Of a stretch of DNA of 64,000 nt, positions 53,029 through 61,098 are shown piece by piece (positions within the stretch are counted from its first letter, which is position 1; each line of letters starts with the position of its first letter). Below the pieces are notes generated by a model. That model did no database searches. It was not told the origin of the DNA and saw only the letters and a list, made by a program, of their open reading frames with translations. Where the stretch lies: contig JAGGAB010000007.1 in the NCBI GenBank assembly GCA_017889705.1, positions 1 to 64,000 of the forward strand, written 5' to 3'. A program made the translations under genes and the position numbers. The stretch is from Bacillota bacterium. GTDB taxonomy: Bacteria > Bacillota > Negativicutes > Sporomusales > Sporomusaceae.

Positions 53029-54018
53029 ATGATAATTTCATGGAATACCACCCAGCAGTGCAATATCAATTGTATCCATTGTTATCGTGATGCCGGTGCC
53101 AAACAAGCCGACGAGTTAAGTACTGCCGAAGGAAAGAAACTGCTTAGTGAGATTGCCAAAGCCGGTTTTAAGATTATGATATTAAGCGGCGGCGAGCCGC
53201 TGCTGCGACCGGATATTTATGAGCTTATAGCTCATGCCGCATCAGTAGGCTTGCGACCGGTGCTTGGCACTAACGGCATCTTATTTACTGAGGATGTGCC
53301 GGCACGATTAAAAGCAGCAGGACTGATGTGTGCCGGTATAAGCTTAGATAGCTGTGATGCTGACCGGCATGATAATTTCCGGGGTGTAAGAGGGGCTTGG
53401 CAGCAAACCATGGCTGGAATTAAAGCCTGTAGAGAAGCCGGGTTGCCGTTTCAGATTCATACAACTGTCACCACCTGGAATGAACAGGAAGTGACTGCTA
53501 TTACTGATTTGGCAGTTGAACTTGGTGCTGTTGCCCACCATATATTTTTCCTGGTGCCTGCAGGGCGAGGGAAAGATATTGAAGCAACAACACTAAAGAC
53601 CAGTCAATATGAAGAGTTATTGAATCGGATTATTGATAAGCAGGCAGTTGTTCCTATTGAGATTAAACCAACCTGTGCGCCGCAGTTTATGAGGATTGCC
53701 AAAGAAAGAGGAATACCTATGCGGTATACCCGCGGCTGTCTGGCCGGAACCTCATATTGTGTAATCCTGCCTAATGGTGATGTGCAGCCTTGTCCATATC
53801 TGCCGCTCAAAATCGGTAACGTAAGAGAAAAAAGTTTTGATGTTCTCTGGTCAGATAGCGAAGTGTTTAACAAGCTCCGTCACGAACCGCTTAAAGGCGG
53901 CTGCGGATCTTGTGGTTTTGACAGCTTATGCGGCGGCTGCCGTGCCAGAGCATACTATTATTCTGATGGCGATTATCTTGCGGAAGAACCCTGGTGTAAC
54001 CGGGGAAATCGAAAATAG
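53029..54018 (+). CDS. nirJ2: Radical SAM protein NirJ2 type
   Basis: A 329-residue radical SAM/SPASM enzyme starting five bases after NirJ1. The cluster motif is QCNINCIHCYRDAG, followed by SGGEPLLRPDIYELI, LGTNGILF and the C-terminal Cys set (CGSCGFDSLCGGCRARAYY, partly quoted). Tandem NirJ1/NirJ2 with siroheme decarboxylases make heme or d1-like products in other anaerobes. No ahbA/ahbB lies in this window. A terminator follows, before the hydrogenase genes. Confidence 0.8.
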   Translation: MIISWNTTQQCNINCIHCYRDAGAKQADELSTAEGKKLLSEIAKAGFKIMILSGGEPLLRPDIYELIAHAASVGLRPVLGTNGILFTEDVPARLKAAGLMCAGISLDSCDADRHDNFRGVRGAWQQTMAGIKACREAGLPFQIHTTVTTWNEQEVTAITDLAVELGAVAHHIFFLVPAGRGKDIEATTLKTSQYEELLNRIIDKQAVVPIEIKPTCAPQFMRIAKERGIPMRYTRGCLAGTSYCVILPNGDVQPCPYLPLKIGNVREKSFDVLWSDSEVFNKLRHEPLKGGCGSCGFDSLCGGCRARAYYYSDGDYLAEEPWCNRGNRK

Positions 54019-54030
54019 AATTAGTTGAGA

Positions 54031-54070
54031 AGAGGGAATGGGTGTTAAACCAGTATTCCCTCTTTTTTTT
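54031..54070 (+). terminator. Terminator after nirJ2
   Basis: AGAGGGAAT (54031-54039) pairs with ATTCCCTCT (54055-54063), followed by eight T. Confidence 0.88.
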
Positions 54071-54143
54071 CCTAAGAACAGGATAGTGACACCATTGCTT
54101 TGCGCTTATCTTAAAGCTCGGTGTAAGGCGTAGTTTCTTTATA
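54071..54143 (+). repeat. Leader-type repeat family 2, copy 1 (shortened)
   Basis: CCTAAGAACAGGATAGTGACACC, then AAAGCTCGGTGTAAGGCGTAGTTTCTTTATA, follow the consensus of copies 2-4 (CAGGATAAGGGCAACATCG; AAGCTCGGTGCAAGCC; GTTTTCTTTATA) but without the AGAAAGT hairpin. It lies upstream of the hydrogenase operon. Confidence 0.6.
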
Positions 54144-54186
54144 GGCATAATCCTTTAAAAGAATGGCAATCTAATAGGAGGATCTT

Positions 54187-54285
54187 TTGGAAACGTCTGG
54201 GAGTCATAATAATTATTTTTACATTTCAGAAAAATCCAAGAGGAAAGTAATAAAAAAAACAGAATACCAGATTAAGGATTATTAA
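54187..54285 (+). CDS. Possible 32-residue small ORF in the hydrogenase leader
   Basis: TTG 54187 sits five bases after a perfect AGGAGG (54176-54181) and opens a 32-codon frame ending TAA 54283-54285, 28 bases before the hydrogenase ATG. The peptide is basic and polar (start METSGSHNNYFYISEK, end YQIKDY). The RBS is the only support. It could be a regulatory leader peptide or a relic. Confidence 0.35.
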   Translation: METSGSHNNYFYISEKSKRKVIKKTEYQIKDY

Positions 54286-54313
54286 ACAGTAGTTACTTTT
54301 AAGGGGGGCGACT

Positions 54314-55441
54314 ATGGAAAAGCGGGATACTCTTTGGGAGTTGTTTCAGAAAAAGAATATCAGTAGGCGTGATTTTCTCAAAACATGTGTAGCTTTGACC
54401 AGTATTATGGGTTTATCTACAGACCTATTACCGCAAGTCATAGAAGCGGCTGAGAAAAAGCCGCTGCTACCGGTAATTTGGCTGCATGGTCATGAGTGTA
54501 CTGGCTGTGACGAAAGCTTTATCCGGTCCCAGTCACCGTTAACTTCAGACCTAGTACTCAATATGATTGCTCTTGAATATATGGATGTGCTGGCTGCCGC
54601 CGCCGGTGAGCCGTTAGAACACCATCTGGAAGAGACTATAGCCAAATATAACGGGCAGTATCTTCTTATTTTTGAAGGTGCTGTTCCGGAAGCGGAAAAC
54701 GGCATTTACTGTATGGTGGGCGGTAAGCCCATTATCGAGACCTTAAAACATGTGGCTAAGGGTGCAGCCGCCATTATTGAAAACGGATCTTGCGCTGCCT
54801 GGGGAGGAATTCAGGCTGCCAGGCCCAACCCTACCAAGTCTGTGTCTGTTAGCGAAATAATCAGCGGTAAGCCTATTATCAAAGTTCCTGGGTGTCCACC
54901 CATTCCCGAAGTACTGACAGGGACAGTTATGCATTATGTTTTATTTGGACAATTGCCGCCTGTCGACAACCAAGGGCGGCCCAAGCAGTTTTTTGGAAAT
55001 CGTATCCATGATACTTGTTATCGGCGGCCTTTCTTCGATTCCGGTATGTTTGTTGAAAAATTTGATGATATGGGCAGTAAAGCAGGCTGGTGCCTGTATA
55101 AAGTAGGCTGCCGGGGGCCGGAAGCCTATAACTCCTGTGGCAATATGCGCTGGTGGAATGGCATGAGTTATCCCATCCAGTCAGGAGCGCCCTGTGTGGC
55201 TTGTGCCAGTAAAAACTTCTGGGATAATGATCCGTTCTATGAACGTCTGCCTAATATTCCGGTGCCGAACACCATTGCCGATGCCGACAAAGTCGGAGCT
55301 GTTCTGGCTGGTGTAACTACGGCCGGAGTAGTTGCTCATGGCATTGCATCCTATGTTCAGCACAAAATGCATCAGTCAAAGGCGGAAAAAGAGTTGGCAG
55401 ACTCTGATGAACACAAGCCTGAGCCTGGGCAAAATGAATAG
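54314..55441 (+). CDS. hyaA: Membrane-bound uptake [NiFe] hydrogenase small subunit
   Basis: A 375-residue iron-sulfur subunit. The twin-arginine signal is SRRDFLKTC at residues 17-25, so the folded dimer is exported by Tat. Cluster ligands: HECTGCDESFIR (proximal), GSCAAWGG, PGCPPIPEV, and the late set CYRRPFF, GWCLYKVGC, CGNMRWW and GAPCVACAS. A C-terminal anchor (about 330-355, VGAVLAGVTTAGVVAHGI) holds it to the membrane near cytochrome b. First gene of hyaABCD; GGGGGG precedes the ATG. Confidence 0.93.
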   Translation: MEKRDTLWELFQKKNISRRDFLKTCVALTSIMGLSTDLLPQVIEAAEKKPLLPVIWLHGHECTGCDESFIRSQSPLTSDLVLNMIALEYMDVLAAAAGEPLEHHLEETIAKYNGQYLLIFEGAVPEAENGIYCMVGGKPIIETLKHVAKGAAAIIENGSCAAWGGIQAARPNPTKSVSVSEIISGKPIIKVPGCPPIPEVLTGTVMHYVLFGQLPPVDNQGRPKQFFGNRIHDTCYRRPFFDSGMFVEKFDDMGSKAGWCLYKVGCRGPEAYNSCGNMRWWNGMSYPIQSGAPCVACASKNFWDNDPFYERLPNIPVPNTIADADKVGAVLAGVTTAGVVAHGIASYVQHKMHQSKAEKELADSDEHKPEPGQNE

Positions 55442-55462
55442 TGGATGAGGAGGACGGCATAG

Positions 55463-57355
55463 ATGAAACGAATTGTTGTTGACCCAATCAATCGAATTGA
55501 GGGCCATCTGCGGGTTGAAATCAAAGTTGATGAAGCAACCGGTAAAGTCGAAGATGCGTTATCAAGCGGCACTGCCTGGCGAGGTATTGAGTTAGTATTA
55601 AAAGATCGTGATCCGCGGGATGCATGGATGTTTGCCCAACGCATTTGCGGAGTGTGCACAACTGTGCATGCATTAGGTTGTCTGCGCGCTGTCGAAGATG
55701 CACTGGGTATTGAAATTCCTAAGAATGCCAATTATATTCGCAATATAATTGCTGCGTCCCAAGCGGTTCATGACCATACTGTGCATTTTTATCATCTGCA
55801 TGCCTTAGACTGGGTAAGCCCGGTGGCTGCGCTTAAAGCCGACCCGGCGGCGACTGCTGCGCTTCAAAATACCGTACTGGAAAAATACAGTCTTAAGTTT
55901 GAAGGGCCTATTGGCTTTGCGACCAGTGCTTATCCCAAAGAGTTTCCTAAGGCGACTACCGCTTATTTCAGAGAAATCCAAAATAAAGTAAAGGCTATTG
56001 TGGAAAGTGGGCAGCTTGGCATATTTGCCGGTCATTACTGGGATCATCCTGATTATAATGTATTGCCGCCAGAAGCTCATCTTATGGCTGTATCGCATTA
56101 TTTGAATATGCTTGACCGCCAGCGCGAAATAGTTATTCCACATGTAATTTTTGGTGGAAAAAATCCGCATCCGCATTATATAGTGGGCGGCATGCCCTGC
56201 TCTATCTCGATGAATGATATGAATGCGCCGATTAATACTGAACGCTTGGCGCTTGTAGACACTTCCGTAAACTTAAGTATTGATCTTGTTAATAATTTTT
56301 ATATTCCCGACCTGCTGGTTATTGGTGATTTGTTTGTCAAGGCCGGTTATGTTGACGGCGGCGGCTTAGCCGGTCAACGGGTATTGTCTTTTGGTGATTT
56401 CCCTGAAGACAAATACAGCGGAACTTCCAATGGCGATTATTTTAAAAATTTATTGATCCGTTCTAACGGTGTGGTTGAAAACTTTGCCGGCGGCGTTGAT
56501 AAAGCTAAGTTTTATCCGCTAGAAGGCAAAGATTTAAGTGATCCTAATGTTTTGGCCGAAGGTGTTGATCATGCCTGGTATACTTACACCGAAAAAGGCA
56601 AGGATCTTCACCCGTGGAGTGGTGTAACTAATCCTCAGTATACTGAGCCTAAGGAAGGCACTAAAACTAACTGGAAATACCTTAATGAGGACGGCAAGTA
56701 TTCCTGGGTTAAAACACCTAAGCATAACGGCAAGATGGCTGAAGTCGGGCCTTTGGCAAAATATATTATTGTTTACACTAAGGTGAAACAAGGTATTATA
56801 GGGCAGCCTACCTGGGCGGAAAAAATGATTGTCGACCAAATCGATGCTGTATCCAAATTGCTGAATTTGCCGCCGGAAAAATGGCTTTTATCTACGGTTG
56901 GTCGTACCGCAGCACGGGCGTTAGACGCACAACTGCACGCTTATATCAGTAAATATTTTCTGGATAAACTGATTAACAGTATTAAAGCTGGCGACACAAC
57001 AGTAGCCAATACGGCTTACTGGAATCCATCAAGTTGGCCTAAGGAGGCCAAAGGCGTTGGGTTACACGAAGCACCGCGTGGCGGACTTAGTCATTGGGTA
57101 ACAATTAAAAATGGCAAGATTGATAACTATCAGGCCATAGTACCTTCTACCTGGAATGCTTGTCCGCGGGACGATAAAGCCGGGCATGGAGCTTATGAAG
57201 CCAGCATGATTGAGACAAAGGTGAAGATTGCTGAAAAACCACTTGAGATACTCAGGGTGATTCATTCTTTCGATCCATGTCTTGCCTGTGCTACACATTT
57301 ATATGACAGTACTGGCAAAGAAATTGCGATAGTCCGCACAGACCCGTATTTATAG
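55463..57355 (+). CDS. hyaB: Uptake [NiFe] hydrogenase large subunit
   Basis: A 630-residue catalytic subunit. N-terminal Ni ligands are C62 and C65 (RICGVCTTVH) and C-terminal ones C606 and C609 in DPCLACATH. Maturation should cut after His612, removing 18 residues (start LYDSTGKEIA); the protease is encoded two genes downstream. INRIEGHLRVE near the start is also typical. With the Tat-exported small subunit it oxidises H2 outside the cytoplasmic membrane. Confidence 0.95.
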   Translation: MKRIVVDPINRIEGHLRVEIKVDEATGKVEDALSSGTAWRGIELVLKDRDPRDAWMFAQRICGVCTTVHALGCLRAVEDALGIEIPKNANYIRNIIAASQAVHDHTVHFYHLHALDWVSPVAALKADPAATAALQNTVLEKYSLKFEGPIGFATSAYPKEFPKATTAYFREIQNKVKAIVESGQLGIFAGHYWDHPDYNVLPPEAHLMAVSHYLNMLDRQREIVIPHVIFGGKNPHPHYIVGGMPCSISMNDMNAPINTERLALVDTSVNLSIDLVNNFYIPDLLVIGDLFVKAGYVDGGGLAGQRVLSFGDFPEDKYSGTSNGDYFKNLLIRSNGVVENFAGGVDKAKFYPLEGKDLSDPNVLAEGVDHAWYTYTEKGKDLHPWSGVTNPQYTEPKEGTKTNWKYLNEDGKYSWVKTPKHNGKMAEVGPLAKYIIVYTKVKQGIIGQPTWAEKMIVDQIDAVSKLLNLPPEKWLLSTVGRTAARALDAQLHAYISKYFLDKLINSIKAGDTTVANTAYWNPSSWPKEAKGVGLHEAPRGGLSHWVTIKNGKIDNYQAIVPSTWNACPRDDKAGHGAYEASMIETKVKIAEKPLEILRVIHSFDPCLACATHLYDSTGKEIAIVRTDPYL

Positions 57356-57375
57356 AGAAAAGGAGGATACCGGTC

Positions 57376-58098
57376 ATGCGTCAAGGAGCAATGAAACCAT
57401 ATTACGTCTTTAGCCCATGGATACGGGTTTTCCACTGGGTTATGGTAATATGTGTATTTACCTTATTTATTACCGGGCTATATATCGGTAACCCCTTTTT
57501 CCTGGGTACGCAGGGAGTAGAGCCTACATTTGCAGTTAATCATGTTTTTTCAATGGAGACCATCCGCTATATCCATTTTATTGCTGCGTATATATTGGTT
57601 ATTTCCTTTATCCCGCGTATTTACGGTTTTTTAATTAATCCAGGAGACAGGCTGCTGCCAAAAGTCTGGACAAAGCTGTATTGGACAGGGATTATGGATA
57701 CCCAGCTGCATTACATGTTTTTGCGTGGAAAACATCGTCCCTATTTGCGAAACTCACTGGCCAGATCAGGATATCTGGCGGTATATTTCATGTTCTTAAT
57801 TGAAATCATAACGGGTTTTGCCATGTACTATATGGTTGAGCCTAACCGAACATTAGCGCATATATTTGGCCCCTTTAACAACTGGCTGATCAACGAATAT
57901 GTCGTGCACCTGATTCATCATTTTGTTGCCTGGTTTATTATCTTGTTTGTTATTGTGCACATATATATGGCGATTAGAGCTGATTTTACGGAAAAAGGCG
58001 GCGAAATATCGGCTATGTTCTCTGGCGTCAAATATATGGAGGAAGACCCCGATGATTTGGGGGATATAATCGATACTAAGAAGTGTAAGGTGAAATAG
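57376..58098 (+). CDS. hyaC: Hydrogenase cytochrome b subunit (Ni/Fe-hydrogenase b-type)
   Basis: A 240-residue membrane protein with four segments and His residues in VFHWVMVICVF, IHFIAAYIL, VHLIHHFVAWF and FVIVHIYMAIRADF, consistent with two b hemes. It takes electrons from the small subunit to the quinone pool. ATG 57376 with GGAGG, 20 bases after hyaB. It creates a need for heme, of interest given NirJ1/NirJ2 upstream. Confidence 0.92.
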   Translation: MRQGAMKPYYVFSPWIRVFHWVMVICVFTLFITGLYIGNPFFLGTQGVEPTFAVNHVFSMETIRYIHFIAAYILVISFIPRIYGFLINPGDRLLPKVWTKLYWTGIMDTQLHYMFLRGKHRPYLRNSLARSGYLAVYFMFLIEIITGFAMYYMVEPNRTLAHIFGPFNNWLINEYVVHLIHHFVAWFIILFVIVHIYMAIRADFTEKGGEISAMFSGVKYMEEDPDDLGDIIDTKKCKVK

Positions 58099-58108
58099 GA
58101 GATTATAC

Positions 58109-58600
58109 ATGGAAAAGGTTGTTGTTCTTGGTGTCGGCAATATCTTAATGCAGGATGAAGGCTTTGGTGTCCGGACTATTGAAGAACTTAGCCGGCGCTA
58201 TGTGTTTCCTGACAATGTAGAGGTGCTTGATGGCGGTACACTGGGAATGGAGCTACTGCGTTTTATTGACGGGGCAGATCGGTTGCTGATAATTGACGCT
58301 GTCAATGGAGATGGGCAGCCCGGGACCTGTTATCAGTTTAGCAATGAAGAGGTTAAATCTTACTTTAAGAAAAAAGTGTCGATGCATGAATTAGGCATTC
58401 AGGATGTGCTGACAGCCCTGGAACTGTTGGAAAAGCCGGTAAATGATGTTGTTATTTTGGGGGTTCAGCCGGCTGTTATTGATGTTGGCCTTGAACTAAG
58501 TCCGGTTGTTCAGGCAACTGTGCCGCCCACCGTGGAAAGCGTTATTGACGTTTTGGATTCCTGGGGAATAAAGGGAGACTTAAATCAGACGGCGTTTTAA
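58109..58600 (+). CDS. hyaD: Hydrogenase maturation protease (HyaD/HybD family)
   Basis: A 163-residue endopeptidase that removes the C-terminal extension of HyaB after Ni insertion. GVGNILMQDEGFGVRTIEEL holds the first metal-sensing acidic residue, DAVNGDGQPGTCYQF the second, and SMHELGIQDVLTALELL the His. ATG 58109 with AGGAG. Last gene of the operon. Its substrate extension is present in HyaB and absent in HyfG. Confidence 0.93.
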   Translation: MEKVVVLGVGNILMQDEGFGVRTIEELSRRYVFPDNVEVLDGGTLGMELLRFIDGADRLLIIDAVNGDGQPGTCYQFSNEEVKSYFKKKVSMHELGIQDVLTALELLEKPVNDVVILGVQPAVIDVGLELSPVVQATVPPTVESVIDVLDSWGIKGDLNQTAF

Positions 58601-58696
58601 CGCCGTCTGATTTGTAGGCGGAATTCTTCAATAGATTAACCGCTCCTCTGGCCGCGCAGGGGGAGTTAACAGATAAACTACTTACCGCATACGTTA

Positions 58697-58860
58697 TCCT
58701 AACAGAAAGTATAACTTTCTTAAAAACAGGATAAGGGCAACATCGGCTTGTGCTTTCTTTAGTCTACCAGAATTTATAACAAAATTCTGTTGACATAAGA
58801 ACGACTAGGGATTCTGCCGGCGTCCTGAGGGACTTGGCACAAGCCAAGTCTTTTCTTATA
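58697..58860 (+). repeat. Leader-type repeat family 2, copy 2 (long form)
   Basis: AGAAAGT/ACTTTCT hairpin, CAGGATAAGGGCAACATCG and GGCTTGTGC are followed about 80 bases later by the exactly complementary GCACAAGCC and TTTTCTTATA. The intervening part has its own hairpin (CAGAATTT/AAATTCTG). It ends 17 bases before the next gene, so it overlaps that gene's leader. Confidence 0.72.
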
Positions 58861-58877
58861 ATGCGGGAGGTGGGGGA

Positions 58878-59180
58878 ATGAATTACCATGTTTTGGGCGT
58901 TATCCTTACCCTGAATGAAGAGCCAGAAGTATTTGTGGCTGAAGATTACCGGTATAATCAGGAGAAAGCCTGTCATGAGTTATTAATTACGATTTTTGGC
59001 CAAAAACTTTGGGTTGACACTAGATGTGTGAAGCTAAAAAAAATAACAGGCGCTGCCTTTTGCTGGAAAGAATATGAGCAAGGACAATATATAGAACTCA
59101 ACCAAGGCGACGTTGTCTGTTCCGAATGCGGGTGGTGGAGTTGCCATGTTTGTCATTCGTGTCAGTGCAACAAACCATGA
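58878..59180 (+). CDS. Cys-rich small protein, probable metal binder, unknown family
   Basis: A 100-residue protein starting at ATG 58878 after GGGAGGTGGGGG. The first 80 residues look like a small alpha/beta domain (VILTLNEEPEVFVAEDY, LLITIFGQKLWVD). The tail has Cys at 81, 84, 89, 92, 95 and 97 (CSECGWWSCHVCHSCQC), suitable for zinc or an iron-sulfur cluster. It follows the hydrogenase operon but is separated by a repeat, so a link to hydrogenase is only suggested by position. No family recognised. Confidence 0.65.
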   Translation: MNYHVLGVILTLNEEPEVFVAEDYRYNQEKACHELLITIFGQKLWVDTRCVKLKKITGAAFCWKEYEQGQYIELNQGDVVCSECGWWSCHVCHSCQCNKP

Positions 59181-59206
59181 AATGTAATAGTGATAATGGC
59201 AAACAA

Positions 59207-59235
59207 TTTACAATGTCAGCAGGAAAAAACATAAT
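59207..59235 (+). promoter_or_regulatory. Possible promoter for aroH
   Basis: TTTACA (59207-59212), a 17-base spacer and CATAAT (59230-59235). Confidence 0.45.
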
Positions 59236-59290
59236 TTGTGCGTATATTGTATACTGAAGCTTGATTAATTCTTTCTCGGGAGTGATGATT

Positions 59291-59650
59291 ATGCTACGCG
59301 GTATTCGCGGCGCAACAACTGTTACAGCTAATAATCGTGAGGAAATTTTTACACGCGTAGCAGAGCTGCTAGAAATAATAGAGCGGGAAAATGGGCTAAA
59401 TACCGAGGAGATTGGTGCGGTCATATTTAGTTCAACGCCTGATTTAAACGCAGCTTTTCCGGCGGCCGGTGCAAGACAGGTAGGCTGGACGTATGTGCCG
59501 CTATTTGGGACGCAGGAAATAGAATGTCCTGAGGCGCCACCGCTTTGTATTCGGGTGCTGATTTTATGGAATACCGATTTAGGACAGCAGGATATCAAAC
59601 ATGTTTATTTGCATGATGCAGTTGTTTTGCGTCAGGATATTAAGCTATAG
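59291..59650 (+). CDS. aroH: Chorismate mutase, AroH type
   Basis: A 119-residue monofunctional chorismate mutase converting chorismate to prephenate for Phe/Tyr synthesis. LRGIRGATTVTANNREEIF starts it with the active-site Arg, and VPLFGTQEIECPE and CIRVLILWNT cover the other conserved residues. ATG 59291 has CGGGAGTGA upstream; an in-frame start at 59261 lacks one. It is monocistronic, away from other aromatic genes. Confidence 0.92.
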   Translation: MLRGIRGATTVTANNREEIFTRVAELLEIIERENGLNTEEIGAVIFSSTPDLNAAFPAAGARQVGWTYVPLFGTQEIECPEAPPLCIRVLILWNTDLGQQDIKHVYLHDAVVLRQDIKL

Positions 59651-59679
59651 AGTGCTGAAATGCTGGTTTTCGGTAAACT

Positions 59680-59713
59680 AAAGTCTGCTTTGCAGGTTTG
59701 CAAAGTAGACTTT
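59680..59713. repeat. 15-bp hairpin after aroH
   Basis: AAAGTCTGCTTTGCA (59680-59694) can pair with the complement at 59699-59713 with one wobble. Its AAAGTAGACTTT core recalls the AGTCTACTTT end of the type-A repeats. It may serve as a weak terminator. Confidence 0.55.
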
Positions 59714-59737
59714 GCTATTGGGGGATACTTATTTTTG

Positions 59738-59836
59738 TCCTAATAGAAAGTATAACTTTCTTAAAAGCAGGATAAGGGCAACATCGACTTGCACTGTCGC
59801 TGAAAAGCTCGGTGCAAGCCGTGTTTTCTTTATAGA
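59738..59836 (+). repeat. Leader-type repeat family 2, copy 3
   Basis: CCTAATAGAAAGTATAACTT with the AGAAAGT/ACTTTCT hairpin, CAGGATAAGGGCAACATCG, ACTTGCAC, AAGCTCG, GTGCAAGCC and GTTTTCTTTATA. The stem CTTGCAC/GTGCAAG corresponds to GGCTTGTGC/GCACAAGCC in copy 2, with paired changes. It ends 63 bases before the glycosyltransferase start. Confidence 0.75.
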
Positions 59837-59899
59837 AATATTTGCAATAACCTTTTGGTAATGTAATAATTATAGAGATGAAAGGAGGACGAGTACTAG

Positions 59900-60859
59900 A
59901 TGGGGCTTGAAAAGCAGCTGGTATCTATTGTTGTGCCAGTATACAATGAGCAAGAAAATATTGACAGCTTTTATCAGGAAGTTGTTAAGCATATGGAGCC
60001 AATGAAATATGATTTTGAACTTATTTTTGTCGACGATGGTTCAAAGGATGCTACTCCGCTGATTTTAGAACGCTTGGCTCATAGCGATAAACGGGTGAGG
60101 GCACTTATCTTGGCTCGCAACTTTGGTCATCAGATAGCTTTGACCTGCGGGCTGGATCATGCTGAGGGGCATGCTGTAATTACCATGGATGGCGATATGC
60201 AGCACCCGCCTGAGATGCTTCCGGCATTAATTGCCCGATGGGAAGCGGGTTTTCAAGTTGTCCAGACTGTTAGAATTAATACCGAAGGTGTATCTTGGTT
60301 TAAAAGTTTTACATCAGGTATGTTTTATAAACTAATGAATGCTATGTCAAATATTGAGGTTGCTGAGGGCGGTTCTGATTTTAGGCTGCTGGACAAGCAG
60401 GTAGTGGATAGTTTCCGGCGTTTTCGGGAACGGGCCAGATTTATTCGCGGAATGATTAGTGCGATTGGTTACAGGCAGACTAAGCTTGAATTTATTGCGC
60501 CCAAGCGCTTTGCCGGACATTCCAAGTTCTCTTTAAAAAGGATGTTGCATTTTGCGCTTGATGGCATTACTGCCTATTCTAAACTGCCACTTCGTTTTGC
60601 CTTTTACCTGGGAATTATTTTGGGTTTTGGCAGCATTGGTCTGACATTGCATGTTCTCTATATAAAATTTTTGACTTCGGAAGCTGTTCCCGGCTGGGCC
60701 ACAATAACTGCAAGTATTTTGCTGCTTGGCGGGATGCAATTGGCGGGAATTGGCATTATCGGTGAATATGTGGGGCGGATATTTGAGGAAGTAAAACAGC
60801 GTCCGCTGTATTGGTTAGCAGCTGAAATCAGCCAACAGAAAGAGCGAAATAAAATGTGA
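59900..60859 (+). CDS. GtrB/ArnC-like family 2 glycosyltransferase
   Basis: A 319-residue membrane enzyme. The catalytic domain (1-225) has VPVYNEQENID, IFVDDGSKDATP and TMDGDMQHPPE with the DxD-type site, and LARNFGHQIALT. Two membrane segments follow (about 230-255 and 270-295). Such enzymes charge undecaprenyl phosphate with a sugar for later transfer outside. No acceptor or flippase genes adjoin it. ATG behind AAAGGAGGA. Confidence 0.88.
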   Translation: MGLEKQLVSIVVPVYNEQENIDSFYQEVVKHMEPMKYDFELIFVDDGSKDATPLILERLAHSDKRVRALILARNFGHQIALTCGLDHAEGHAVITMDGDMQHPPEMLPALIARWEAGFQVVQTVRINTEGVSWFKSFTSGMFYKLMNAMSNIEVAEGGSDFRLLDKQVVDSFRRFRERARFIRGMISAIGYRQTKLEFIAPKRFAGHSKFSLKRMLHFALDGITAYSKLPLRFAFYLGIILGFGSIGLTLHVLYIKFLTSEAVPGWATITASILLLGGMQLAGIGIIGEYVGRIFEEVKQRPLYWLAAEISQQKERNKM

Positions 60860-60952
60860 TTTTCTGTTCTAATAGAGAACTCTGCTTAATCAATGTAAAA
60901 AAAACGCGAGTTTAGGGAGGATTTTTGCTAATTAGGCAGAATAAGTAAAGTT

Positions 60953-61082
60953 GAGCGTTGTAGAAAGCCGAATCCAGCTCAGGTACGGGGGAACCAATTT
61001 ATAGGGGTGAAATTTGGAAAACGCAAGTTTTTTGAGTAGGGTGCCTGCAACCCTAACCCGTCAGCTAACCTCGGAGGCCAGT
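60953..61082 (+). ncRNA. c-di-AMP riboswitch (ydaO/yuaA type)
   Basis: Conserved blocks in order: AGCCGAATCC, GGTACGGGGGAACCAATTT, AGGGGTGAAAT, TAGGGTGCCTGCAACCCTA, CCCGTCAGCTAACCTCGG and AGGC. These match the ydaO consensus, and the next gene is an NlpC/P60 wall hydrolase, a frequent target. The aptamer ends right at the RBS, with no terminator in between, which suggests control of translation initiation. Binding of c-di-AMP normally turns expression off. Confidence 0.92.
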
Positions 61083-61098
61083 GAGAGGAGAAACCAAT

